NCBI GenBank assembly: GCA_012656075.1
Contig: JAAKBF010000323.1
Coordinates: forward strand, 62,001-126,000
Direction of reading: 5' to 3'
DNA: 64,000 nt
From: Phytophthora hibernalis
Taxonomy: Eukaryota > Oomycota > Peronosporomycetes > Peronosporales > Peronosporaceae
Shown: in pieces, positions 54,715 to 64,000 of the stretch
Layout of the letters: the number at the start of each line of letters is the position of its first letter
Numbering within the stretch: the stretch's first letter is position 1
The notes under the pieces: model-generated
Database searches by the model: none
The model's input: only the letters and a program-made list of their open reading frames with translations
What the model was told of the DNA's origin: nothing
Position numbers and translations under genes: made by a program

Positions 54715-56096
54715 TCAATCTACCGCAGGTACCATGTCATAGTAGGATTTCCACTCCTTATCGATTTCTTTACGCTTCCACTCCATACACTCGCAAAACA
54801 CCTTCGCGTTCTGAACGTAGACAGATGTTCGCATCTCCAAGCCATCCTCCGACGCAACAAAGCCTTCCTTCAAGTGCAGTGAGATCAGTCTTGCGTATCC
54901 AGCGTTTAACGCGCGTACGATCAAGTTCACCTACAGTATGACACCGCGAACATTGTCAGACCATACTGAAGTACTCAATCGGAGCACGAAGAATTCATAC
55001 CTTGTATCTGCTCCCGACTACCGGACCTTCAGACACGGATTCGACGGAAATGTTCATAACCGGCACGGCAAACGAGCGACCATCGTACCAGGCGTGCATG
55101 TCTGACGTAAGAGCAAGGCGATTGCTTTGATCGTTGTCATACTTGTGATAGCTTGCATATCTCCGGCAATGTTCTCTTGACATCAAATGACAGCTCTGCG
55201 CCTTCCCCACATTCCCGAACCACTCTTCACTCTCGATACGCTGATACTTGAATTCGTCAGTTACCACGTCAACGATCGAGGTGTTGGTCGAGAGAGATGA
55301 CATCGTTATTTGGGGAGAATCGGTATCTTCTGGAACATAGTGCCGGGTCAAGATGCGCCGCAGTTCGCTTAACTCCCGAGAAATTGGAGCTACACTTGTC
55401 GAGACCGTGTGACCATCGAGAGGGGAAGTTTGCGTGATACCTTCATTCTGTAATTCGTTTTCGAATAGCAAAGCATCCCGCTCTGTACAACATCTGTGAG
55501 ACATCAACCAGCACAGTTCTACAATAATCCAAATGCATACCTTCCTTGAACAGAACATGGATCCGCAACGTCGCCCCTTCGTACCACAGCGCCTTGTCAT
55601 TTTCGCCAGCGCGAAGGTCAGGATCATAGTATCCCAGATATGATGCCGCCAGACGGTACACTCTGCAGCGAATCCCTTTCGTGTTCAGCGCGTTTCCAAT
55701 CGATCCACTGACGAGCGACAACCCCTCTTGTGGTTGTGCTTGCTCCGGAACCACCACCAGCACGTGAACTTGTCTCGACTGTGGGGTGGTCATTTTGTTT
55801 TCTTTCAGCACGTCACCAATTGTCCACGTCGCCCTCATCTTCTCTCCCTTGATCAGCGTCTGGACGTCAGGATGGATCCTCCCTTCCTCCAGCTCGAGCA
55901 CACTAGGGTCGACATCTTGCAGCCACGCGCCGGCTGTCGTCTTCGCCAGGAAGAGCTGCAGCTTGCTTGCTGCAAAGTCGTACTTCTGGTCTTCCGCGAT
56001 CGCCTTCTTCAAGTCATCCACCGAGTCGTCTTCAGCCACTCGTATCGAGAATGCACTTCCCGCCACCCCAACGATCGCACAGAAAAGCTTTACCAT
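54715..56096 (-). CDS. Crinkler (CRN) effector copy 3, intact, HNH-like C-terminus
   Basis: ATG at 56096 (an upstream TTG in frame is not used). Exons 56096-55541, 55482-55001 and 54930-54715; introns GTATGC...ACAG and GTATGA...GTAG; 417 residues. The N-terminal ubiquitin-like CRN header has LQLFLAK at 46-52; after a WL-rich linker comes HVLVVVP at 111-117, the usual recombination point before the C-terminal effector domain. That domain contains [15 protein letters not shown], a spacer, [20 protein letters not shown] and, from exon 3, [20 protein letters not shown]. The Cys-His...Asn...His pattern resembles an HNH nuclease fold as in CRN13-type effectors, which act in the host nucleus. No signal peptide is evident, as is common in this family. 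Confidence 0.85.
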
Positions 56097-56112
56097 CTCT
56101 TCTTGGCTTGGC

Positions 56113-56126
56113 AAATTCTCGAATGA
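56113..56126 (-). promoter_or_regulatory. Inr-FPR-like core promoter of CRN copy 3
   Basis: Minus strand TCATTCGAGAATTT, 12 of 14 matches to the oomycete TCATTYYNCAWTTT core, about 17-30 bases before the ATG. The same sequence precedes copies 1 and 2. Confidence 0.5.
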
Positions 56127-56520
56127 GAGAGGAGTTGCAATCGTACTTAAGACGAAACAATTGTTGGTTGCAGAAACTGATATTATATAAAGTATTAAAA
56201 ATAATTCTCAGACTTTTGGAAGGGTACTTACGTTCTGAATCAGACCGCCCTCAGTAGTCTTCCAGAACTTCTGAGGCTATGGATTGGTTGTCACTCGCCA
56301 TGTTTCATTCAGTACTGCACAAATCCGTGTCCCGCGCCTTGAGCTGCTGTTAGTGGCGGCGTTGGTGCTATTTGCATGTTTCGGTGCGGTCTCATAATTC
56401 TGCTCATCTTTTCCTGCACAGTCATACATAGATACTTCATGCAACGGGTATTTCATAATTCAATGCAACCAAGGGCTCAATAGATGCACAAGACACACGT
56501 CCTTCCGCGATTCGTACTTA

Positions 56521-56598
56521 CGTTCGTAAACAGCTTTTTGTTTGACACCGTCTCAGAAATTTTCAATCGCATTAACTATCGGCAGCGATTTGGCGGGG
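56521..56598 (-). pseudogene. Tc1-like transposase remnant in CRN spacer 3
   Basis: Third copy of the same remnant; identical to that in spacer 2. Confidence 0.5.
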
Positions 56599-56746
56599 TG
56601 ATTACTAACTTTATATTTATTAATAGTACTTCGTACAACACTAAAGTACTACTGTACCGGTAGTACACTACTGTAGTAGTAGTAAGTACTTGTTAGGGTG
56701 ATTTTTTTGAAAATGCAAGCACGGTGTGTATTTCAAGTAAGCTTAG

Positions 56747-57545
56747 TCAATCTACCGCAGGTACCATGTCATAGTAGGATTTCCACTCCTTATCGATTTC
56801 TTTACGCTTCCACTCCATACACTCGCAAAACACCTTCGCGTTCTGAACGTAGACAGATGTTCGCATCTCCAAGCCATCCTCCGACGCAACAAAGCCTTCC
56901 TTCAAGTGCAGTGAGATCAGTCTTGCGTATCCAGCGTTTAACGCGCGTACGATCAAGTTCACCCTCTTCTCTCCAGCAGTCACTGCACCGCGTCCAAAGC
57001 CCTGTATGTCGCCGCCGCCACGTGCATCGAAATTTGCATTTTTGCATTCACACGTCGCACTCGTAGGTAATCAGCATGATGGCAGCTCGGAAGTGACGTC
57101 CGACAAACGCCGTCGTCAATGGCGAGGCCTCGCAATCCTCTTGAGTGTGCCGTGTGAACACGTTTTCAAGCAGAAACGCCAGCAGCGTCAAAGCGTCAGC
57201 TCTCTCAATCAACCGCTTCGATTCCGGCGTGCGCTTCTCTCTCGTGCATCGCTCTCTGTATTCTCCTTATCTTCCTCGAGCTCGGAAATCTTCCCACTAT
57301 TACTCTTAATGCAGGACACGATCTCCTGGATATTTTCTCTGCATCTGCATCCACTGCAAGATCTTGAGCGTATTCGGTCCTCTGGTCCTCATATTCTTTG
57401 GTGCCGGTGACCTACTTGAGAAATTTGAGCCGCTCGATCTCGCGTATGCCGGTGAAACCCCGAGCTCTCGTCCGATGCCATCATCGTACTGCTGGCCGAA
57501 AAGCTCCTGTTCATCGCGCTGGGTGAGATCAATGTTTGGTGCCAT
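56747..57545 (-). CDS. Chimeric gene: unknown coiled-coil N-terminus joined to CRN last exon
   Basis: Start MAPNIDLTQRDEQELFGQQY at 57545. After a frame change near 57340 it reads SCIKSNSGKISELEEDKENT, then, after another frame change near 57240, LIERADALTLLAFLLENVFT, SPLTTAFVGRHFRAAIMLIT and YECD. An intron fits at 57053-57002 (GTGTGA...ACAG), followed by GFGRGAVTAGEKR joined without a gap to [18 protein letters not shown] and the rest of the CRN exon 3, stop at 56747. No LFLAK header. It may be a decayed gene that acquired the CRN tail at the array edge, or a donor of that exon. Function unknown. Confidence 0.45.
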
Positions 57546-58888
57546 TCCTTCAAGTTAACTAGGACGCAAGGCGAGTGCGGCGAGATATACCTCATTTGAC
57601 GCATAATGTCGAGCAAGTACGTGCAGCAATGTCTCGACTCATTAGCAGGAACCATATCGCAGAAGCAAAGGGCAACCCCATTTCTGAGACACCCGCGAGT
57701 CTTGCACCAACGCTGTTAAATACCCCGAAATATACGCTGCACGAACAGTGCGCAAGGAATGCTTTGAGGGCTGAGTCCGTCGCTAATAAACCGCACTGTG
57801 TCGCTCACAGAAATTCTCGAGTGCTGGTGTCTACAACATGGGTTGTGCGAGCGATGCGCTCGAAGCTTTCCAACTCGGATTATCCACGTTTTCACCAGAG
57901 GTTCTTCGCATGATCTTGATAGTAAAACCGCCTCGATCGTCTTGGTAACATTGTGAAGGGCTTGAACTTGTTCGCTAAGCATCGGTAATGAACCATCGCT
58001 GCTGACTCCCAGTGTGCCTCACGACGAAACCGATCCAACCGCCGCCAGCGCGAAAACGGATGAGCCTTTGCTAGGATCCAGATGGCCACCTTCTGCAAGA
58101 AATGGCTGCACATTGGCCGATGCACATGCTCAAGTGAGCCCAAGTGGCCCGAGGTCGCCGACCGCAGCTGACGTACTTGGCAAGCGCGCAGGGTTCAGGT
58201 TGAAGTGGATAGATTACCGAGTTGAAAACGCTCTTCCAGAAAAACTGGAGGCTGCGAGGGACAAACTAAAGGCTTGGAAGGCAGTTGCGACCAGATTTTT
58301 GCGAGACAGTTCTAGTCTAGGGTTCAAAAGTTCAAGCAGCCAATGAAGACCGGAATAAATTGCACCATATGGTCTTGCGCTTCAGTTTGCGTCGCGTTTG
58401 CGTGATTGTTGCGCTGACTCGCCCTCGTCGGCCCTGGACTTCGCTCCCCACCTCACCCGCTGGGCGAGCATGCTCGTCAAGTTGACGACGTCACCCCGTT
58501 GCGGGGAGCATACCGCACAACGCATAGTTGGATTGATAAGTGGCAAGTCCGATCGGAGTTACCCTGCCAACCCGAGCGCAGTTGACGCTGCAAGCCCGAT
58601 CGTAGTTGATGGGATGGACACACCACCAGAATAGAAAACGTTAAACGCATCAGCCGGTCACGTGCGGCTGAGATTGCGCGACATACAAACACCGAGTTTA
58701 GAGGGATGACATGGCTCGTTAGTTGTGATTGGGTAAAGTTCAGGGAGGGGCGACGTCTGCGACGGACGTCATTTATCGGTAGTTTACATGTGCGACGGCC
58801 CCTGGAAGGGGAATTCATCTGGACCACCATTTCGGGATCTCCTCTCCAGCGGTAAAACGGACGCAGAACCCGCACTTGCCACTGCACC
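57546..58888. other. Region without an identified gene, possible gene remnant on minus strand
   Basis: Minus strand 58000-57790 reads MLSEQVQALHNVTKTIEAVL, LLSRSCEEPLVKTWI and, in a neighbouring frame, ESFERIARTTHVVDTSTREF before a stop, which looks like the end of a protein gene of unknown family. The stretch 58400-58888 should contain the aconitase promoter; a GACGTCATTTATCGG sequence near 58770 could include an initiator. Confidence 0.3.
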
Positions 58889-61374
58889 ATGTACGCCGTC
58901 TCTTCGACCGCGCGCGCCGCCTCGAGGCAGCAGCAGCTGCGCTCCAGCGCCATGAAGGTGAGTAGCCGAACCCTCTCTTCGCCTAGGAGAGACGGGGCCC
59001 TCGCTAGCCCTGATCATGTTAAAACAGATCTTTCTGACAGTTTGGTGGTGTGTGTCATGCTCTTTCGTCGTCGTAGGCCAGCATGTCGTCTAGCTGCGGC
59101 GTGCCTGTGCCCCTGTCGGTGCTCGACCCCAAGGGCAGCCCCACGATCGACCAGACGTACGAGAAGATGGAGAAGAACCTCTTCACGGTGCGCAAGACCA
59201 GCGGCAACAAGCCCCTGACGCTTGCCGAGAAGATCATCTACGGCCACCTTGATGACGCCACCACCAAGGCCAAGCGCGGCGAGACGTACCTCAAGCTGCG
59301 CCCGGACCGCGTGGCCATGCAGGACGCCACGGCCCAGATGGCTGTGCTGCAGTTCATCTCGTCGGGTCTGCCCAAGACGGCCGTGCCCACGACCATCCAC
59401 TGTGACCACTTGATCACAGCCGAGAAGGGCTCGACCACGGACCTGAACAACGCCAACATCATCAACAAGGAGGTCTACGACTTCCTGTCGTCGGCTGGCG
59501 CCAAGTTCGGCATGGGCTTCTGGAAGCCCGGCAGCGGTATCATCCACCAGATCGTGCTGGAGAACTACGCCTTCCCTGGCGGTCTCATGATCGGCACGGA
59601 CTCGCACACCCCTAACGCCGGTGGCCTGGGCATGTGCGCTGTCGGTGTGGGCGGTGCTGACGCCGTCGATGTGATGGCTGGCATGGCCTGGGAACTCAAG
59701 GCCCCCAAGGTTATTGGTGTGAACCTGACGGGAAAGCTCTCGGGCTGGACATCGCCCAAGGATGTGATCCTCAAGGTGGCTGACATCCTGACGGTCAAGG
59801 GCGGCACTGGCGCCATTGTGGAGTACTTCGGACCCGGTGTGGAGTCCATCTCGTGCACGGGTATGGGCACGATCTGTAACATGGGTGCCGAGATCGGCGC
59901 CACGTGCTCCACGTTCCCCTACACGGAGCGCATGGGCGACTACCTGCGTTCCACCAAGCGTAGCGGCATTGCCTCGGCTGCTGAGTCGTTCCAGGCTAAC
60001 CTGCGCGCTGATGAAGGTGCTCAGTACGACCAGATTATCAACATCAACCTGGACGAGCTCAAGCCGATGGTGAACGGTCCGTTCACGCCCGACCTTGGTC
60101 ACATTGCTGGTGCTGACATGAAGGAGGCCAGCGAGAAGAACGGCTGGCCCACGGAGCTGAGCGCTGGTCTGATCGGTTCGTGCACGAACTCCAGTTACGA
60201 GGACATGACTCGTTGCGCTGACCTGGCCAAACAGGCTAAGGAGGCTGGTCTCAAGTTCCAGGTGCCGTACTACGTGACGCCCGGCTCGGAGCAGGTGCGT
60301 GCCACCATCGCCCGCGACGGCATCCTGGACACATTCGTCGAGTCCGGTGCTACGGTTCTCGCCAACGCCTGTGGTCCGTGCATTGGTCAGTGGAACCGTA
60401 CCGATATGCCCATGGGACAGAAGAACTCGATTTTCACGTCGTACAACCGTAACTTCGCCAAGCGTGCTGATGGCAACCCGGCCACGCACAGCTTCGTGAC
60501 GTCCCCGGAGATGGTGACTGTTAGCGCGATTGCTGGTATTACCACGTTTGACCCCTCTAAGGACACGATCAAAACCGCGGGTGGAAAGAACTTCAAGTTC
60601 GCCGCCCCATTCGGCAAGGAGCTGCCGCCGCGTGGCTTCGACCCCGGTGAGGAGACGTTCCAGGCTCCGCCTACTAGCTCCGAGGGTCTGACGGTGAACG
60701 TTGACCCTAAGAGCGATCGTCTGGCTCTGTTGTCTGCTTTCGACGAGTGGAACGGCGAGGACCTTACGGACATGAAGGTGCTGATTAAAGCTAAGGGCAA
60801 GTGCACTACCGATCACATCAGTATGGCCGGGCCGTGGCTGAAGTACCGTGGTCACCTGGACAACATCTCGAACAACCTGCTGATTGGTGCTGAAAACGCC
60901 GAAACTGGGGAGACGAACAGCGTGAAGAACCAGTTCACTGAAGCGTTTGACAAGGTGCCCGCTGTGGCCCGCCAATACAAGGCTTCCGGTGTGAGCTGGG
61001 TGGTGGTCGGTGATGAGAACTACGGTGAGGGCAGCTCCCGCGAGCACGCCGCTCTGGAGCCGCGTCACCTTGGCGGCCGTGCCGTGATTGTGAAGTCGTT
61101 CGCGCGTATTCACGAGACCAACCTGAAGAAGCAGGGTATGCTGCCGCTGACGTTCGCGAACCCGGCGGACTACGACAAGATCACGGGCAACGACACGGTG
61201 GCCATCGTGGGTCTGAAGACCTTCAGCCCCGGTAAGCCGCTTACGCTGCGTGTGACCCCTGCCTCCGGCGAGGCTGCGTTCGACATCACGGTGAACCACA
61301 CGTTCAACGAGGAGCAGATTGCTTGGTTCAAGAACGGCAGCGCGCTGAACCTGATGAAGAAGAACAACGCCTAA
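58889..61374 (+). CDS. ACO2: Aconitate hydratase, mitochondrial
   Basis: Converts citrate to isocitrate through cis-aconitate in the TCA cycle, using a [4Fe-4S] cluster. Exon 1 58889-58957, intron 58958-59076 (GTGAGT...GTAG), exon 2 59077-61374; 788 residues, the usual length. The N-terminus [20 protein letters not shown] is a mitochondrial presequence and comes from exon 1, which settles the start. Cluster cysteines are in [11 protein letters not shown] and [11 protein letters not shown]; substrate-binding signatures include [19 protein letters not shown] and [16 protein letters not shown]. The whole sequence is open, with strong codon bias, and unlike its neighbours carries no frame break. 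Confidence 0.97.
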
Positions 61375-61822
61375 GCAACTCGCACTTGACTGAGCTCACA
61401 GGAGAAACCGAATTGAAGGGATACAGATGCCTCGCAGTAGTGTGAAGTATTGCTCTTTTTTATAATAACACTTAGTCATACGCATCAACTTCACTGCTTC
61501 GTTCAGTACGACCGCCGAGCAGTTTTGAGGATAAAGAGCTGGGCAATGGTGTCCAGCGTGCACAGCGAACATGGTAAGTGGGCAAGTAACACCACGTGCC
61601 TGTTAGAAAGTGTCAGAACTCTTCTAGTCTCCTGCAAAGTCGATGTTCGTACCAGAGATATTGAGATGGGTCCAGGTCGTGCAGGATCATTTGGCAGACC
61701 AGAACTCCTCCCAGGAAATGACAGAAGATATGCACGGCGTTCTTCTGCTGGTGAAGAGCTTATGGGTAAGCCAGCAGCCAAGAGCGAGTCTTCATGTAAA
61801 ACAATTACCGTTGGCGAGAAGA
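61375..61822. other. Aconitase 3' region
   Basis: Contains the aconitase 3' untranslated region. The 228-codon plus-strand frame starting at 61450 has no protein-like features I can support. Confidence 0.3.
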
Positions 61823-62095
61823 CGTCGAGGCCCGCGAAGAGGCTCCCGACTGCCAAGGCGAAGAACAGATACGCCGCGACACTAGCAGTCTTGTCACAAC
61901 AACCATGTCAGACAGCAATATACCATAAAATAGTCAGTTTAAAAAAACAGTCAACCTCCATCCCGACCAGGCACATGGCTACCAAGTGGCCGCTGGTGAG
62001 TAGGAAGCGAGCGCGCAGCACCGCCATCGAATTCATGGAGTGCATGATGGCATGGGATACCATTGCGAACTTGAAGATAAACTTGCAGTACCTTG
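61823..62095 (-). pseudogene. Fragment of a multi-pass membrane protein gene
   Basis: On the minus strand two putative exons read FIFKFAMVSHAIMHSMNSMA...LLTSGHLVAMCLVGME and, after a possible GTTGAC...CAAG intron, TASVAAYLFFALAVGSLFAG. Both are hydrophobic and helix-like, so this is probably a piece of a transporter or similar membrane protein. No start or end is identifiable and the family is unknown. Confidence 0.3.
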
Positions 62096-62320
62096 GTGAG
62101 GTTTTATGCCGTTATTCTCTAAGAAACATGCCGTAAATACGATAACTGACACCAAGCAGACGAATACGATGTATCGTAGGTGGCGAAAAACCTTGGCGAG
62201 GTTTTATGGCTTTATTTTCTATCATCGAGCAAAGCGACGAAGAAACTTGCCGTAAGTTAGAATAAGCATACAAATATGATGGATGGAAGGTTGGGAAAAA
62301 CCTTGGCGAGGTTTTATGCC
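62091..62320 (+). repeat. Three copies of a palindromic repeat
   Basis: CCTTGGTGAGGTTTTATGCC at 62091, AAAAACCTTGGCGAGGTTTT at 62186 and again at 62296, each followed by an ATG(C/G)C(G/T)TT-like tail and T-rich sequence. The core AAAACCTTGGCGAGGTTTT is an inverted repeat with 6-bp arms. Spacing is 100 and 110 bp. Confidence 0.7.
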
Positions 62321-62961
62321 GTTCCTTTCTGTCATTGTCATCGAACGACAGAAAATAAGACTGCTTTGAGCATGCTTTTGCGAGTTGGTCGAGTGTGCAC
62401 TGGTCCTCGAAGCCCTCGAGTTAAAGGCGATCTAGCCGAGTACTTTGCCGGTGACCCACTACCGCCACCAACCGCGTGCAAAGGGCTATCATCGACTTTT
62501 AGCCGTTCTGCTATCCGTCACAATTTGTTCGAGCAAACTCCGCTGTCAACCTGAGTACCGGTATCTTCCACTTTGAAACCAAAATATACTTCTAGACCAC
62601 CACAACATTAGCTCACTCTACTAACTTTTACACTATTTTGCCTAGCAAGCTATTATACCACGTACGCATCTAGGAGCGCAACAGCTCTAGTGAAGGCACC
62701 CTCTTCGACAAGGCTTTTTCAGCGAGGCTTTAGCCTCCGCAAACGCCACAATCCGCTGCAGAAAAATGATGATTACTTCAAGCAGTTCACTTCACCATTT
62801 CATTTGAATTTCATCGGGCGCTAGCGCACAGTCTTGCCATAAGTTAGACGAACTTGTACCGCCATAGACGAACTTGAAGTGAGCCGCTGCACTTTGATTT
62901 TCGACTAAGTGCGATTTGACCGACATTCTCTTCCTCCTCCAGCTCCGTTAGTTGATCCAGC
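62321..62961. promoter_or_regulatory. Upstream region of the TMEM104-like gene
   Basis: No gene seen. CATTTCATTTGAATTTCATC at about 62797-62816 contains two TCATT-type initiator-like sequences about 150 bases before the ATG. A duplicated AGACGAACTTG lies at about 62842 and 62866. Confidence 0.35.
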
Positions 62962-64000
62962 ATGGCAGGCGGCGGACCGAGCATCGGCAGCTACTCGCCC
63001 CTCACGGGCTTCGTCTTCATCTTCAACCTCATCGTTGGAGCTGGCGCGCTCACGATCCCGCACGCCTTCGCCAATGTAAACTACCGCACACACCGCTACG
63101 ACCAAAATGAGCATGTTGTTAAACACTGGTTTGGTATGGGTTTGCTGCAGGTCGGACTCATTTACGGGTCCGTCGCCTTGTCCGTCCTGGCCTCGGTCAG
63201 CTATGTGACGTCCACCTTTATGCTCGAGGCCATCGCGGGTGTCAACGCACTCAAGCGACGCGCACGGGAGCTGGGAGTGGACGCCAGCAATGAGGACGAA
63301 AAGCCGCCAGTCGATGAGCTTAGCGACAGCGACGATGGCGACGCACACTCGGAGTTTGTGCCGCTAATGGTGGCCAACGAAGTACTATTGCGTGTTTTGG
63401 CTTTCGTAGATCAGCAGAGCTCATGTGTGGACGTCTTCGTCACGGTTTGGTTTGCCTTTTGTGATTTTTAGAAGCAAGATGCATTGGGGCGGGAGCTGCG
63501 GGGCAAGACCAGTGAGCTGAGATTCCACTTTGATCTGTCGAAGAAGGTGCTGGAACAATGCAGTGAAGAGATGGTGTATGATATATGCTGACCATTGTGC
63601 GTCTGTAGATGGAGCTGGCTGAAATGGCCGAGCTGCTGTTCAACCACCGCGGAATCGTTGCATTTTATGCATGTATCACCGTGTATCTCTATGGCGACTT
63701 GGCTATCTACGCCGTTGGTTCGTGGATCTTTGACGAGGGAATATCTCCATGTTGCAATTCTAACATTGGTATTTGGTTTATCTGTTTGCCTGTTGTCGGT
63801 GCAGCCGTGCCGAAATCTCTGCGTGAGATTATTTGCCCACGTCCATCTGCGGATGTTGTCGTGTGGGAGTGCTCGAACAAGTTTAACAGCTCGGACTTGT
63901 ACCGCCTCTTTGTCGTGCTCTTTGGGCTGCTCCTCGGGCCGTTCACGTTTGGTCATGTGCACAAGACGCGCACACTCCAGCTTGTTTCAACTGTCATCCG
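62962..64000 (+). CDS. TMEM104: TMEM104-like amino acid/auxin permease family protein, 3' partial
   Basis: Multi-pass membrane transporter of the amino acid permease superfamily, running off the right edge. Exons 62962-63075, 63151-63381, 63472-63573, 63609-63717 and 63805 onwards; all introns are GT-AG and 35-90 bp. The first intron (75 bp) has no stop, so an unspliced form would also be open. Residues 10-38 (YSPLTGFVFIFNLIVGAGAL, IPHAFAN) are the first membrane segment; GLIYGSVALSVLASVSYVTS is the second; an acidic Asp/Ser loop follows. Then FYACITVYLYGDLAIYAVAV and LFVVLFGLLLGPFTFGHVHK match vertebrate TMEM104 closely in order and wording. The substrate is unknown. Confidence 0.85.

Larger units (their letters stand above)
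50805..56963. repeat. Tandem array of CRN gene units (3 copies plus a remnant)
   Basis: Units 50805-52832, 52833-54863 and 54864-56895, plus a remnant 56896-56963; period 2028-2032 bp. The units are almost identical and differ mainly by one-base changes in short homopolymers, so the amplification is recent or ongoing. Each unit holds CRN exons 1 and 2, the spacer and exon 3 of the adjacent copy. Confidence 0.9.

Noticed and set aside
59014..61299. 761-codon open frame antisense to aconitase
   Set aside because: The sense strand is an unmistakable, complete aconitase with strong GC3 codon bias, which commonly leaves the complementary frame open. The antisense translation has no recognisable domain.
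61450..62136. 228-codon plus-strand frame after aconitase
   Set aside because: The composition looks random, and the minus strand of the same stretch shows a better membrane-protein-like reading with a plausible intron.
1..64000. tRNA, rRNA or riboswitch genes
   Set aside because: I saw no cloverleaf-like tRNA or ribosomal RNA segment by eye; a covariance-model scan was not possible, so small RNAs cannot be excluded.

Overview
The window is nuclear DNA of an oomycete, most likely a Phytophthora-type plant pathogen. The case rests on CRN (Crinkler) effector genes with LFLAK and HVLVVVP motifs, an RXLR-dEER effector reading frame, a START-FYVE protein of the kind common in oomycetes, very short GT-AG introns (about 50-120 bp), and Ty3/gypsy, Tc1/mariner, PIF/Harbinger and tyrosine-recombinase elements of oomycete type.

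Layout. 1-8.9 kb is a compact host gene block: a partial ELWxxDGT-repeat protein (+), a mitochondrial lipoyl-domain protein (-), ribosomal protein eS30 (+), a long coiled-coil protein resembling FBF1 (+) and a START-FYVE protein (-). Most of these are broken by one-base length changes, usually in short homopolymers, so I read them as real genes with sequence errors or very recent lesions. 9.3-10.9 kb is a complete TA-flanked Tc1-like transposon, followed by a decayed tyrosine recombinase at 11.0-11.5 kb.

11.5-42.75 kb is a nest of one Ty3/gypsy family of about 12.4 kb with five near-identical LTRs of about 0.96 kb. Element 2 (23987-36373, minus strand) has both LTRs in the same orientation. 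Element 1 (12596-23986, plus) and element 3 (36374-42754, plus) are incomplete. Each carries gag-pol with two RNase H domains, integrase and chromodomain. Between pol and the 3' LTR, on the opposite strand, each also carries (i) a reading frame starting with a signal peptide, RFLR and an acidic DEER stretch, i.e. a captured RXLR effector with an oomycete-type core promoter upstream, and (ii) a large coiled-coil, Pro- and Ser-rich antisense gene. The effector-bearing retroelement is the most striking object in the window.

42.75-50.8 kb is transposon-rich intergenic DNA: a 2657-bp TA-flanked element with perfect 23-bp terminal inverted repeats and a dead DD34E transposase, then a PIF/Harbinger-like two-gene region bracketed by two hairpins. 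50.8-56.96 kb is a recent tandem triplication (period about 2.03 kb) of a three-exon CRN gene with an HNH-like C-terminal region; only the third copy is open throughout. The last CRN exon is also fused to a neighbouring unrelated gene (56747-57545), and the shared sequence stops at the exon boundary. 58.9-64 kb returns to host genes: mitochondrial aconitase (intact) and a TMEM104-like membrane transporter running off the right edge.

Together the window shows housekeeping gene islands separated by repeat-rich tracts that hold or mobilise both main oomycete cytoplasmic effector classes.
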